Below, one piece after another: positions 19,814 to 27,371 of a stretch of 64,000 nt of DNA. The DNA comes from Thermoleophilia bacterium UBA2241 (GTDB lineage Bacteria; Actinomycetota; Thermoleophilia; UBA2241). Where the stretch lies: positions 63,249-127,248 of the forward strand of contig DDYF01000060.1 in the NCBI GenBank assembly GCA_002347645.1, read 5' to 3'. The notes under the pieces were generated by a model. That model did no database searches, was not told the DNA's origin, and worked only from the letters and a program-made list of their open reading frames with translations. The position numbers were made by a program, and so were the translations under genes. Each line of letters begins with the position of its first letter. The first letter of the stretch is position 1.

Positions 19814-21093
19814 CCGTGATCGTCGACGTCACCGCAAGGCAGATCCTCGACTCGCGCGGCAACCCGACGATCGAGGTCGAGGTCGAGCTCGAATCCGGCG
19901 CGGTCGGACGCGCCGCCGTCCCGTCGGGCGCGTCCACCGGCGAGTACGAGGCCGTCGAGTTGCGCGACGAGGGCGGCGAGTACATGGGCAAGGGCGTGCG
20001 CACCGCCGTCGACAATGTCAACACGACCATCGCCGAGGAGGTCGTCGGCTACGACGCGACCGACCAGCGTCTCGTCGACCAGGTCCTCATCGAGCTCGAC
20101 GGCACGCCGAACAAGGCGAAGCTGGGAGCGAACGCGACGCTCGGCGTCTCACTCGCCACGGCCTACGCAGCCGCCGCCGCCCTCGAGTTGCCGCTCTACC
20201 AGTACGTCGGCGGCTGCAACGCCTACACGCTCCCCGTCCCGATGATGAACATCATGAACGGGGGCAAGCACGCCGACAACAACGTCGACCTGCAGGAGTT
20301 CATGGTCATGCCGGTCGGCGCCGAGAGCTTCGCCGAGGCGCTGCGCATCTGCGCCGAGGTCTACCACGGCCTCAAGAGCGTGCTTCGCACGCGCGGCCTG
20401 AGCACCGCCGTCGGCGACGAGGGCGGGTTCGCCCCCGACCTCGGCTCCAACGAAGAGGCCATCCAGGTCATCATGGAGGCGATCGACGCTGCCGGGTACG
20501 AGCCCGGCAACGACGCGATGATCGCCCTCGACCCGGCGGCGTCCAGCTTCTACGAGGACGGCAAGTACGTGCTCGCGAGTGAGGGCCGCAGCCTGACCTC
20601 GGCCGAGATGGTCGACTACTACGCCGCCCTCGTCGAGAAGTATCCGATCATCAGCATCGAGGACGGCCTCGCCGAGGACGACTGGGAGGGCTTCAAGCTG
20701 ATGACCGAGCGGCTCGGGGACCGGCTGCAGGTCGTGGGCGACGACCTCTTCGTGACGAACACGTCGCGGCTTGCCGAGGGCATCGCGCGGGGCAGCGCCA
20801 ACAGCATCCTCATCAAGCTCAACCAGATCGGGACGCTGAGCGAGACCCTGGACGCTATCGAGATGGCCAAGCGCGCGGGATGGACGGCGGTCTGCTCGCA
20901 TCGCTCCGGCGAGACCGAGGACACGACCCTCGCCGACCTCGCCGTCGCGACGAATGCCGGGCAGATAAAGAGCGGCGCCCCGGCGCGTACCGACCGCGTC
21001 GCCAAGTACAACCAGCTGCTGCGCATCGAGGAGATGCTCGGCGACGTGGCGTACTACCCGGGCATGAAGGCGTTCTACAACCTGAAGCGGTAG
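19810..21093 (+). CDS. eno: Enolase
   Basis: Interconverts 2-phosphoglycerate and phosphoenolpyruvate in glycolysis. From the ATG at 19810 (AGGAGGG upstream, overlapping the mazG stop) it is 427 aa. Motifs include ILDSRGNPTIEVE, PSGASTGEYEAVELRD, MMNIMNGGKHADNNVD, GDEGGFAPD, the SIEDGLAEDDW metal-binding segment, ILIKLNQIGTLSET and the signature SHRSGETEDT. It is followed by a zinc-ribbon protein and pyruvate kinase, so two consecutive glycolytic steps lie close together. Confidence 0.97.
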   Translation: MTVIVDVTARQILDSRGNPTIEVEVELESGAVGRAAVPSGASTGEYEAVELRDEGGEYMGKGVRTAVDNVNTTIAEEVVGYDATDQRLVDQVLIELDGTPNKAKLGANATLGVSLATAYAAAAALELPLYQYVGGCNAYTLPVPMMNIMNGGKHADNNVDLQEFMVMPVGAESFAEALRICAEVYHGLKSVLRTRGLSTAVGDEGGFAPDLGSNEEAIQVIMEAIDAAGYEPGNDAMIALDPAASSFYEDGKYVLASEGRSLTSAEMVDYYAALVEKYPIISIEDGLAEDDWEGFKLMTERLGDRLQVVGDDLFVTNTSRLAEGIARGSANSILIKLNQIGTLSETLDAIEMAKRAGWTAVCSHRSGETEDTTLADLAVATNAGQIKSGAPARTDRVAKYNQLLRIEEMLGDVAYYPGMKAFYNLKR

Positions 21094-21116
21094 GGGAGAA
21101 GGACGGCTCGAGCGGG

Positions 21117-21122
21117 TACCCT
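21117..21122 (+). promoter_or_regulatory. -10 element TACCCT before the zinc-ribbon/TPR gene
   Basis: TACCCT 34 bp upstream of the ATG at 21157. The same hexamer is used before DUF501 and zur in this window. Confidence 0.35.
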
Positions 21123-21156
21123 AGGGCACGACCAGAGCCCCGAAGGAGTCGTCACG

Positions 21157-21951
21157 ATGTACTGCCCCCACTGCGGGACGGACGCCGCCGAGGCCAAGTT
21201 CTGCCCCGAGTGCGGTGCCGATCTCAACGCCGTGCGCGCCGCCAAGGACGCCGCGGGACCCGCCGCCCCGCCTGGGCCCGGCGGGCCCGGCGGCGACGGC
21301 GCGCCGCCGCCCGCCCGCCCCGCCACCGGACCGTCCCGCGGCCCGTCCGCGCGCCTGCTGTGGATCGTCGTCGCGGTGGTCGCCGCGGCGGTCGTCGGCG
21401 TCGTGCTGCTCACGCAGCTGGGCGCCGGGGACGCGGACGACGGGGCGACGACGGCGCACGAGGACGCCGGCAACGGTGCGGTGACCGCGGTCGAGGCCGA
21501 CACGAGTGGCGGCTACGCCGAACTGGTCGAGCGCGCCAATGGACTGTTCGACCAGGGCGACACGCTCTTCCAGCAGAGCCAGATCGATCAGGGCGCCCAG
21601 TACTTCGCTGCGGCCGCGGCCGTGTACGCCGCGGCCTGGGAGAAGAAGCCCGGCGACCCGAACGTGGGCACCGACTGGGCCACGGCGCTCTTCTACAGTG
21701 GCGACATGCAGGGCGCCGTCGAGCGCATCGAGGTCGTCCTCCAGAAGGACCCGGAGTTCCAGACGGCCTGGTTCAACAAGGGCAACTACCTGGCCCACCT
21801 GGCGCGCATGAGCGAGCAGATGGGCGTGGCCAAGGACGCGAAGCGGCAGTACGAGCAGGCCCGCCAGGCTTACGTCAAGGCCGCCGCGCTCGACCCAGCG
21901 TCGGAGGTCGGCAAGGAGGCGGACCGCCGTCTCCAGGACCTGCCGGACTGA
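21157..21951 (+). CDS. Zinc-ribbon, single-pass membrane protein with TPR-like domain
   Basis: No specific family function is recognised. The 264-aa protein begins with a zinc ribbon (CPHCG at 3-7, CPECG at 17-21), then a Pro/Gly/Ala-rich linker, one transmembrane segment (about 68-88), an acidic linker and a C-terminal helical region of TPR character (about 120-260: YAAAWEKKPGDPNVGTD, AWFNKGNYLAH, YVKAAALDP). The zinc ribbon is predicted in the cytoplasm and the TPR part outside. It ends 4 nt before pyk, so it may be in one transcript with that gene. Confidence 0.75.
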   Translation: MYCPHCGTDAAEAKFCPECGADLNAVRAAKDAAGPAAPPGPGGPGGDGAPPPARPATGPSRGPSARLLWIVVAVVAAAVVGVVLLTQLGAGDADDGATTAHEDAGNGAVTAVEADTSGGYAELVERANGLFDQGDTLFQQSQIDQGAQYFAAAAAVYAAAWEKKPGDPNVGTDWATALFYSGDMQGAVERIEVVLQKDPEFQTAWFNKGNYLAHLARMSEQMGVAKDAKRQYEQARQAYVKAAALDPASEVGKEADRRLQDLPD

Positions 21952-21955
21952 GGTC

Positions 21956-23497
21956 GTGACCCCGCCCGCGGAGGGGAGCGCGCAAGGGCCGGGTGGCCTG
22001 CGGCGTACCAAGATCGTCGCGACGCTGGGTCCTGCGACGAGCGCTGCGCACACCGTCGCGGCGATGGTCGCGGCGGGTCTTGACGTCGCCCGCGTGAACC
22101 TCGCCCACGGGCGCCTCGACGAGCACCGGGCGGCCATCGCCGCCGTGCGCGCCGCGGCCGCCGCGGCGGGCCGCGAGGTCGGCGTCATGATCGACCTGCC
22201 CGGGCCCAAGCTCCGCCTCGGTGGCGTAGACGCTCCGCTATCACTCACGTTCGACCAGAAGGTGAGACTTTCTGCGCAGTCCGGGGCGGAAGCGGACGCA
22301 GGCGTGGTCGCGGCTTGCCCCGACGGCTGCGTCGTCCTGCCGGTGACGTTCCCGGAGCTCCTCGCCCACCTCGCTCCCGGGCAGCGCGTGCTGGTCGACG
22401 ACGGCGCCGTCGAGTTGGTCGTCACCGAGGCAACGACGACCGGGCGTGCGCCGGGCGGGCCGCTGCTGCGGGTCGTCGTCCCAGGGGTGGTGTCGTCCAG
22501 CAAGGGCGTGAACCTGCCCGACACGCCGCTGCCCGTCCCGGCGCTCACGGCGCGCGACGAGGAGCTGCTGCGTTTCGGGGTGGATGAGGACGTCGACCTG
22601 GTCGCGCTGTCGTTCGTGCGCGCGGCGGAGGATGTGCGCCGGCTGCGTGCTCTCGTCGCGGAGGCCGGCGGCGACCAGCTGGTCGTGGCCAAGATCGAGA
22701 AGCGCGACGCGCTGGCGGCTATCGACGACATCGTCGCCGCCGCGGACGCTGTGATGGTCGCGCGCGGCGACCTCGGTGTCGAGATCCCGCCCGCCGAGGT
22801 CCCGCTGTGGCAGAAGCGCATCGTGGCGCTCGCCCGGGCGTGCGGCAAGCCGGTGATCACGGCGACCCAGATGCTCCAGTCGATGGTCGCCGCGCCGCGG
22901 CCGACGCGCGCCGAGGCGAGCGACGTCGCCAACGCCATCCTCGACTCGACCGACGCCGTGATGCTCTCGGGAGAGACGGCGGTCGGCGCGTTTCCCGTCG
23001 AGGCCGTGCGGACCATGGCCGAGATCGCCACGACGGTCGAGGCCGAGATCGTGGCGGGGACCGCGCCGGACGCGCCGCCGCGGGAGGCGGACGCGCCGCC
23101 GGACGATGCGGCGTGTCTCGTCACGGCGTCCGGCCGCGTCACTGCGGCCATCAGCTCGGGCGCCTGCGACGTGGCGTGCAGGGTCGGCGCCGCGGCGATC
23201 GTCACGGCGACCGTGTCCGGCACCATGGGGCGGGCGGTCGCCCGCCACAGGCCGCCGCAGCCCGTCGTCGCCCTGACGCCGCGGCGCCGCACGGCGCGCC
23301 AGCTCGCCCTCAGCTGGGGTGTGCTGCCCGTGCTCGACGAGCCCGTGCACGAACTTGACGACCTGATGGCCGAGGCGGCGGCGAGCGTGCGCGGCGCGGG
23401 GTTGGGGCGCGCCGGCGACACGATCGTCATCACCTGCGGCATGCACGTCTTCGAGTCGGGCGGCACGAACCTGATCAAGACGCACGTCCTCGAGTGA
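21956..23497 (+). CDS. pyk: Pyruvate kinase
   Basis: Makes pyruvate and ATP from phosphoenolpyruvate. The 513-aa protein starts at GTG 21956. Family motifs: TKIVATLGPATS, KIEKR with the catalytic lysine, the MVARGDLGVEIP signature, TQMLQSM and the DAVMLSGETAVG segment. Two substrate/cation-loop motifs are unusual. NFSHG is NLAHG, and the segment normally DTKGPEIRTG reads DLPGPKLRLG, placing Lys where K+-dependent enzymes have Glu. The C-terminal domain (about 365-470) is shortened or altered compared with allosteric enzymes. It is coupled to the preceding TPR gene by 4-nt spacing. Confidence 0.93.
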   Translation: MTPPAEGSAQGPGGLRRTKIVATLGPATSAAHTVAAMVAAGLDVARVNLAHGRLDEHRAAIAAVRAAAAAAGREVGVMIDLPGPKLRLGGVDAPLSLTFDQKVRLSAQSGAEADAGVVAACPDGCVVLPVTFPELLAHLAPGQRVLVDDGAVELVVTEATTTGRAPGGPLLRVVVPGVVSSSKGVNLPDTPLPVPALTARDEELLRFGVDEDVDLVALSFVRAAEDVRRLRALVAEAGGDQLVVAKIEKRDALAAIDDIVAAADAVMVARGDLGVEIPPAEVPLWQKRIVALARACGKPVITATQMLQSMVAAPRPTRAEASDVANAILDSTDAVMLSGETAVGAFPVEAVRTMAEIATTVEAEIVAGTAPDAPPREADAPPDDAACLVTASGRVTAAISSGACDVACRVGAAAIVTATVSGTMGRAVARHRPPQPVVALTPRRRTARQLALSWGVLPVLDEPVHELDDLMAEAAASVRGAGLGRAGDTIVITCGMHVFESGGTNLIKTHVLE

Positions 23498-23665
23498 CCG
23501 CGCCGCCCGGCGGTGTCCGGCGGCGTCCTCGAACGACCGCGGCGCGTGCCGTTGCGTGGCGCCCTCGCGATGGCTCGCGGCAGGGACCGCGGCACCGGGG
23601 CGCGAACTAGTGGGGGCGACCAGGGGCGGGCGAGGCCCGTCCACACCCCCGAGCGAAAGGACGGC

Positions 23666-24118
23666 GTGGCGGGCGCGGCATCGGTGGCAACCTCACGACG
23701 CGGCACTCGCCGGTCGTCCTCTCGCGCTTCGACCCGGCCGTCGTTCAGCCTCAAGCCCGGGCGCGTCATCCTCGTCCTTCTGCTGCTCGCCGCGGTGGGG
23801 CTCTACGTGGGTCCGCTGCGCGACTTCTTCGCCCAGCAGGACCGCTACCACGAGGCTGTCGCGGCCCTCGACGAGGCGAAGGTGCAGTACGCCGCGCTCG
23901 AGAAGCAGGCGGAGCGCCTCGGCACGAAGGCCTACATCGCCCAGCGTGCGCGTGAAGACAGCCTGCTCGTCCCGCCGGGGACGGAGGTGTTCGTCGTCAA
24001 AGGGCTTCCCGGAGAGGACGAGAACGTGCGCGTGACGCTGCCGGACGCGACGCCGACGACGAGCTCCGTCAGCGTCCTCGACCGCCTAGAGGACCTCTGG
24101 CGCACCCTGAGCGAGTGA
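23666..24118 (+). CDS. ftsB: FtsB/DivIC-type septum formation initiator
   Basis: A bitopic cell-division protein, partner of FtsL and FtsQ in the divisome. GTG 23666 with GAAAGG upstream gives 150 aa. It has a basic Ser/Arg-rich cytoplasmic N-terminus, a transmembrane segment (about 33-51), an extracellular coiled coil (RYHEAVAALDEAKVQYAALEKQAERL) and the conserved end motif YIAQRAREDSLLVPPGTEVFVV. The eno-ftsB-DUF501-ppx order is an actinobacterial hallmark; here pyk and a TPR gene are inserted after eno. Confidence 0.88.
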   Translation: MAGAASVATSRRGTRRSSSRASTRPSFSLKPGRVILVLLLLAAVGLYVGPLRDFFAQQDRYHEAVAALDEAKVQYAALEKQAERLGTKAYIAQRAREDSLLVPPGTEVFVVKGLPGEDENVRVTLPDATPTTSSVSVLDRLEDLWRTLSE

Positions 24119-24133
24119 GGCCGGCGCGGGGCC

Positions 24134-24142
24134 TGCTACCCT
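24134..24142 (+). promoter_or_regulatory. Extended -10 promoter, near-leaderless, for DUF501-ppx
   Basis: TGC followed by TACCCT (24137-24142); only 10 nt separate the hexamer from the ATG at 24153. Transcription would begin within a few bases of the start codon. Confidence 0.5.
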
Positions 24143-24152
24143 AGGACCCGCC

Positions 24153-24188
24153 ATGAGTGCACGGCCCGCGATGAGTGCACGGCCCGCC
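24153..24188 (+). repeat. 18-bp tandem duplication of the DUF501 start region
   Basis: 24153-24170 and 24171-24188 differ only in the last base. Each copy contains an in-frame ATG, so translation could begin at either start. Confidence 0.85.
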
Positions 24189-24779
24189 ACCAGAGTCGAC
24201 GCCACGAGAAGGCGACGGCTGGTCGCCGCCGGCGACCTGGCGGTCGTCGCCGGCCAGCTCGGCCGTCGCCCGCACCCCATGAGTCGCGTCGTGCGCCGGT
24301 GTCCCTTCGGCTACCCGGCCGTCGTCGAGACGTTGCCCGCGGACGATGCCGGCCGACCCTTCCCGACGCTCTTCTACGCGACCTGTCCGACGCTGGCGGC
24401 GGCGGTCGGCGCGCTGGAGAGCGCCGGCGGCGTGCGCCGGTTCGAGCGGCGGACGCGTGCCGACGAGGAGCTTGCACGATCGGTGGCGGCGGCGACGCGG
24501 CAGGTCCGCCGCCGCCGCCGCGACCTCGCGGCCGCATACGGCCTCGCCGCCGTCGACGACGGCGCCTCGCTGCGCGCGGGCATCGCGGGCGTCGCCGACC
24601 CGCACAGGCTCAAGTGCCTGCATGCGCACGCGGCGCACGCGCTGGCGCACCCCGGCTATTTGCTCGGCATGTCCGTGCTGGCCGAGGCGGGGCAGCTGTG
24701 GTGCGACGACCGGCGCTGCGCCGTATGGGCCGACGAGGCTTCCGCGCGGCGCCACACATCCGGCAGGCAAGCGCCGTGA
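24153..24779 (+). CDS. DUF501 family protein
   Basis: Conserved actinobacterial protein of unknown function, always next to ftsB and ppx. The 208-aa protein has the family pattern: QLGRRPHPMSRVVRRCPFGYPAVVETLP, PFPTLFYATCPTLAAAVGALE and the C-terminal KCLHAHAAHALAHPGYLLG segment. Several conserved Cys/His residues (C near 50 and 77, H near 153-161) suggest metal binding; that is inference. The first 12 residues are a perfect doubling (MSARPA twice) caused by an 18-bp tandem duplication. Its TGA overlaps the ppx GTG. Confidence 0.8.
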   Translation: MSARPAMSARPATRVDATRRRRLVAAGDLAVVAGQLGRRPHPMSRVVRRCPFGYPAVVETLPADDAGRPFPTLFYATCPTLAAAVGALESAGGVRRFERRTRADEELARSVAAATRQVRRRRRDLAAAYGLAAVDDGASLRAGIAGVADPHRLKCLHAHAAHALAHPGYLLGMSVLAEAGQLWCDDRRCAVWADEASARRHTSGRQAP

Positions 24780-25729
24780 AGCTCGCCGTCGTCGATCTCG
24801 GCACGAACACGTGCCGCCTGCTGCTTGCCGAGGTGCAGGACGGGGCGTTCGTGCGTCGCGAGGTGCGCGAGACGCACGTCGTGCGCCTCGCCACCTACGC
24901 CGCCCGGATCGCCGCCTACACCCCGGATCGCCGCCTCCTGGTCGCCACCAGCGTCCTCCGCGACGCCACGGACGGCGCGGCCTTCCTCACCGGGATCACG
25001 CGCGACTTCGGCCTGCCGCACCGCGTGATCGGCGGGGAGGAGGAGGCGCGCCTCGCCTTTCGCGGGGTGACCGCATGGCTGGCCGGCGAGGATGCTCGCC
25101 GCACGGCCGACGCCGAGGTCGCCGTCGTCGACATCGGCGGCGGCAGCACGGAGTTCGCCGTCGGCCGGCCCGGCCTGCCGCCGCGCTTCGTGCGCAGCCT
25201 CGACATGGGTGCCGTTCGCCTGACCGAGCGCTTCTTCGCCGCCGACCCGCCGACCGGCGCGCAGTGGCACGACGCCGTCCGCTTCGTCGACGGACTGCTC
25301 CGGGCCGGCATCCCGCCCGGCGTGCGCGCCTCCGCCGGAGTCTTCGTCGGGGTGGCCGGCACCTTCACGACCCTCGTCGCCCACGAGCTGGGCATGCGCG
25401 TGTACGAACCGGAACGAGTGCACGGCCGAACGCTGACCGCCGTTCAGATCGACCGCGCCATCGACCTCTTCCGCGGCCTGACGAGCGCCCAGCGGGGCGC
25501 CCTGCCCGGCATCCAGAAGGGGCGCGAGGACGTGATCCTGGCTGGCGCCCTCATCGCGCGGGCGGCCTGCCGCGCCTTCGGCGCCCAGGCCGCCCTCGTC
25601 AGCGAGGACGACATCCTCGAGGGCGTCGCCCTGTGGCTCGCCGACGGGCTGCCTGCCCTCACGCCCGCGAGGACGCCTGAGCCGCCCACAGCACCGTCCA
25701 CCGTACCGCCCGCCATGCCGCGCGCGTAG
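24776..25729 (+). CDS. ppx: Exopolyphosphatase / guanosine pentaphosphatase (Ppx/GppA)
   Basis: ASKHA-fold phosphatase acting on polyphosphate or pppGpp. The GTG at 24776 overlaps the DUF501 stop; 317 aa. Motifs: VVDLGTNTCRLLLAEV (phosphate-1 loop), ATSVLRDATDG, GGEEEARLAF with the catalytic Glu near 88-90, VVDIGGGSTEFAVG and GVAGTFTTL. The stretch between the first motif and ATSVLRDA is about 20 residues shorter than in typical family members. The RLG..VD..G.L..EA region is reduced to THVVRLATYAARIAAY. Activity may therefore be altered. Gene context (ftsB-DUF501-ppx) is canonical. Confidence 0.87.
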   Translation: MKLAVVDLGTNTCRLLLAEVQDGAFVRREVRETHVVRLATYAARIAAYTPDRRLLVATSVLRDATDGAAFLTGITRDFGLPHRVIGGEEEARLAFRGVTAWLAGEDARRTADAEVAVVDIGGGSTEFAVGRPGLPPRFVRSLDMGAVRLTERFFAADPPTGAQWHDAVRFVDGLLRAGIPPGVRASAGVFVGVAGTFTTLVAHELGMRVYEPERVHGRTLTAVQIDRAIDLFRGLTSAQRGALPGIQKGREDVILAGALIARAACRAFGAQAALVSEDDILEGVALWLADGLPALTPARTPEPPTAPSTVPPAMPRA

Positions 25730-25764
25730 CCTGACCAGGCGACGCCTCGCATCCAGCTCGGCCG

Positions 25765-25805
25765 TAGCCTGCGGCGACAACGCCGTGCGCCGCCGCCGCA
25801 GGCTA
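25765..25805 (+). terminator. Hairpin terminator after ppx
   Basis: Perfect 12-bp inverted repeat TAGCCTGCGGCG / CGCCGCAGGCTA with a 17-nt loop, in the ppx-protease gap. No T-tract follows. Confidence 0.55.
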
Positions 25806-25876
25806 ACCCGGCCTTGCGACTCCTCGCCCCCGGCGGTACCGTGAAGGGGTACCTGGGGCCGAAGAAGGAGGGCCAG

Positions 25877-27139
25877 ATGCACCGCTCGTCGCACGTTCAA
25901 CGCTGCCTGCTGGCGCTCGCCGTGGCGCTGCTGCTCGCGCTTGGCGCGGCGCCGGCCGCACCGGGCGCTGGCTCCCAGTCCGCCGCGCCATGGACCTTCA
26001 TGGTCTACCTCGACGGCGACAACAACCTCGACGCGTGGGGCGCCTACACGCTCGACCTGATGGCTCAAGGTCTCGCCGCCGGGGATTACGGCAACGTCGC
26101 CATACCCGTCCTGTACGACCACTACGGCGACGGCGGCGCCGAGCAGGGCATCGTCACCGCCGAGGGCTTCGTCAAGCTCGCCGACGTGCCCGAGCCCGAC
26201 ATGTCGTCGGGAGACACGCTCGCCGCCTTCCTTGAATGGGCGATGGAGGGATGGCCGGCCGAGCGCTACGTGCTCGACGTGTGGGACCACGGCGCCGGCT
26301 GGTACTACCTGTGCTCCGACAGCACGACGCAGGCGCAGGAGAGCGACGATCCCCTGCACGGCCGGATGCTGGTCGACGAGCTGGCCCGCGGCATCCGCGC
26401 CGGGGAGGCCGCGGTGGGGCGGCCCGTCGATATGGTCCTCTTCGAGGCCTGCAATATGGGCATGGTCGAGGTGAGCTATGAGCTGGGCGGCCTCTGCGAC
26501 GTCATGGTCGGCACTGAACTGACGCAAGACTACGAGGGCATCCCGTGGGAGCGCACCATGGCGACGCTCGACGCGACCCCGGGCCTCGCGACGATGGGCC
26601 TCGGCAAGGCCATGTGCGACGACCTCGTCTGGTCGTACCAGACGCAGAACAAGGACGCCAGCATGATCGCCGCGCTGTCGGCGATCGACATGTCGGCGCA
26701 GGAGGAGCTGGTCGCCGCCCTGGATGGTCTCGCCGTGTCCCTCGCGTCGAACATGAAGGCATGGCGGGGCGCCGTGGGCGGCGCCGCCGGCGCGGCACGC
26801 AACCAGATGGGCTTCGGCGGCGTCAGCGGCTACTTCTGGTTCGCCGACGCCTACCGGTTCGCCGACGAGGTGGGCAAGAGGATCGCCGACGCCCGGGTCG
26901 ACCGCTGGTGTGTGCGCGTGAAGGCGGCGGTGGCGAACGGTCTGTACACGGCCACCGGGAAGAATCTGGTGGGCAAGTGCTACGGCCTCAGTATCGCCTT
27001 CCCGCCCAGCCTCTCGGCCTACAACGTCGCCTGTTGGCCTATCTTCGACTACGCCGGCTGCGGTCTCGACTTCACCGCCGACACGCACTGGGACGAGATG
27101 CTCCGCGCCTACTACGGGGCGAAAGCCAAGCACCGCTGA
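25877..27139 (+). CDS. Secreted clostripain-family (C11) cysteine protease
   Basis: The 420-aa protein (ATG 25877, AAGGAGGG upstream) has a signal peptide with cleavage expected after an Ala-rich stretch near 24-36. It then carries the C11 peptidase core: WTFMVYLDGDNNLD (39-52), the catalytic His in VWDHGAGW (H138) and the nucleophile Cys in FEACNMGMVEV (C192). Family members cleave after Arg or Lys and usually self-activate. No lipobox or cell-wall anchor is visible, so it is probably released. It is followed by tRNA-Leu. The biological substrate is unknown. Confidence 0.87.
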   Translation: MHRSSHVQRCLLALAVALLLALGAAPAAPGAGSQSAAPWTFMVYLDGDNNLDAWGAYTLDLMAQGLAAGDYGNVAIPVLYDHYGDGGAEQGIVTAEGFVKLADVPEPDMSSGDTLAAFLEWAMEGWPAERYVLDVWDHGAGWYYLCSDSTTQAQESDDPLHGRMLVDELARGIRAGEAAVGRPVDMVLFEACNMGMVEVSYELGGLCDVMVGTELTQDYEGIPWERTMATLDATPGLATMGLGKAMCDDLVWSYQTQNKDASMIAALSAIDMSAQEELVAALDGLAVSLASNMKAWRGAVGGAAGAARNQMGFGGVSGYFWFADAYRFADEVGKRIADARVDRWCVRVKAAVANGLYTATGKNLVGKCYGLSIAFPPSLSAYNVACWPIFDYAGCGLDFTADTHWDEMLRAYYGAKAKHR

Positions 27140-27146
27140 GCGCGTC

Positions 27147-27152
27147 TATACT
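27147..27152 (+). promoter_or_regulatory. -10 element of tRNA-Leu
   Basis: TATACT, 11 bp before the 5' end of the tRNA; no clear -35. Confidence 0.45.
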
Positions 27153-27162
27153 CACCTCGCGT

Positions 27163-27252
27163 GCCGGAGTGGCGGAACTGGCAGACGCGGGGGACTTAAA
27201 ATCCTCTGCCGCCCCGTGCGGCGTCCGGGTTCGAACCCCGGCTCCGGCACCA
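27163..27252 (+). tRNA. tRNA-Leu (anticodon UAA)
   Basis: Class II tRNA: a 7-bp acceptor (GCCGGAG with CTCCGGC), an anticodon loop with TAA (GGGACTTAAAATCCTC), a long variable arm (TGCCGCCCCGTGCGGCGT), a T-arm with GGTTCGAACCC, and an encoded 3' CCA (27250-27252). Confidence 0.97.
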
Positions 27253-27316
27253 CGATCCCGCTGGTCACCGGATGCTGGCGGCATGTCTCTATCGCCCCGT
27301 TGCGGCAGGCGTAGGA

Positions 27317-27325
27317 TGCTACCGT
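27317..27325 (+). promoter_or_regulatory. Extended -10 promoter of the FG-GAP protein gene
   Basis: TGC followed by TACCGT (27320-27325), 46 bp before the ATG at 27372; GAAGGGG lies just before the start codon. Confidence 0.4.
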
Positions 27326-27371
27326 CACCTTGAGCCGACTTGGTGTGCTTCTCCACCGGGAAGGGGTCTAG

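Noticed and set aside
24656..27133. 825-codon minus-strand frame opposite ppx and the C11 protease
   Set aside because: Shadow frame; the plus strand has clear catalytic motifs and start signals, the minus strand none.
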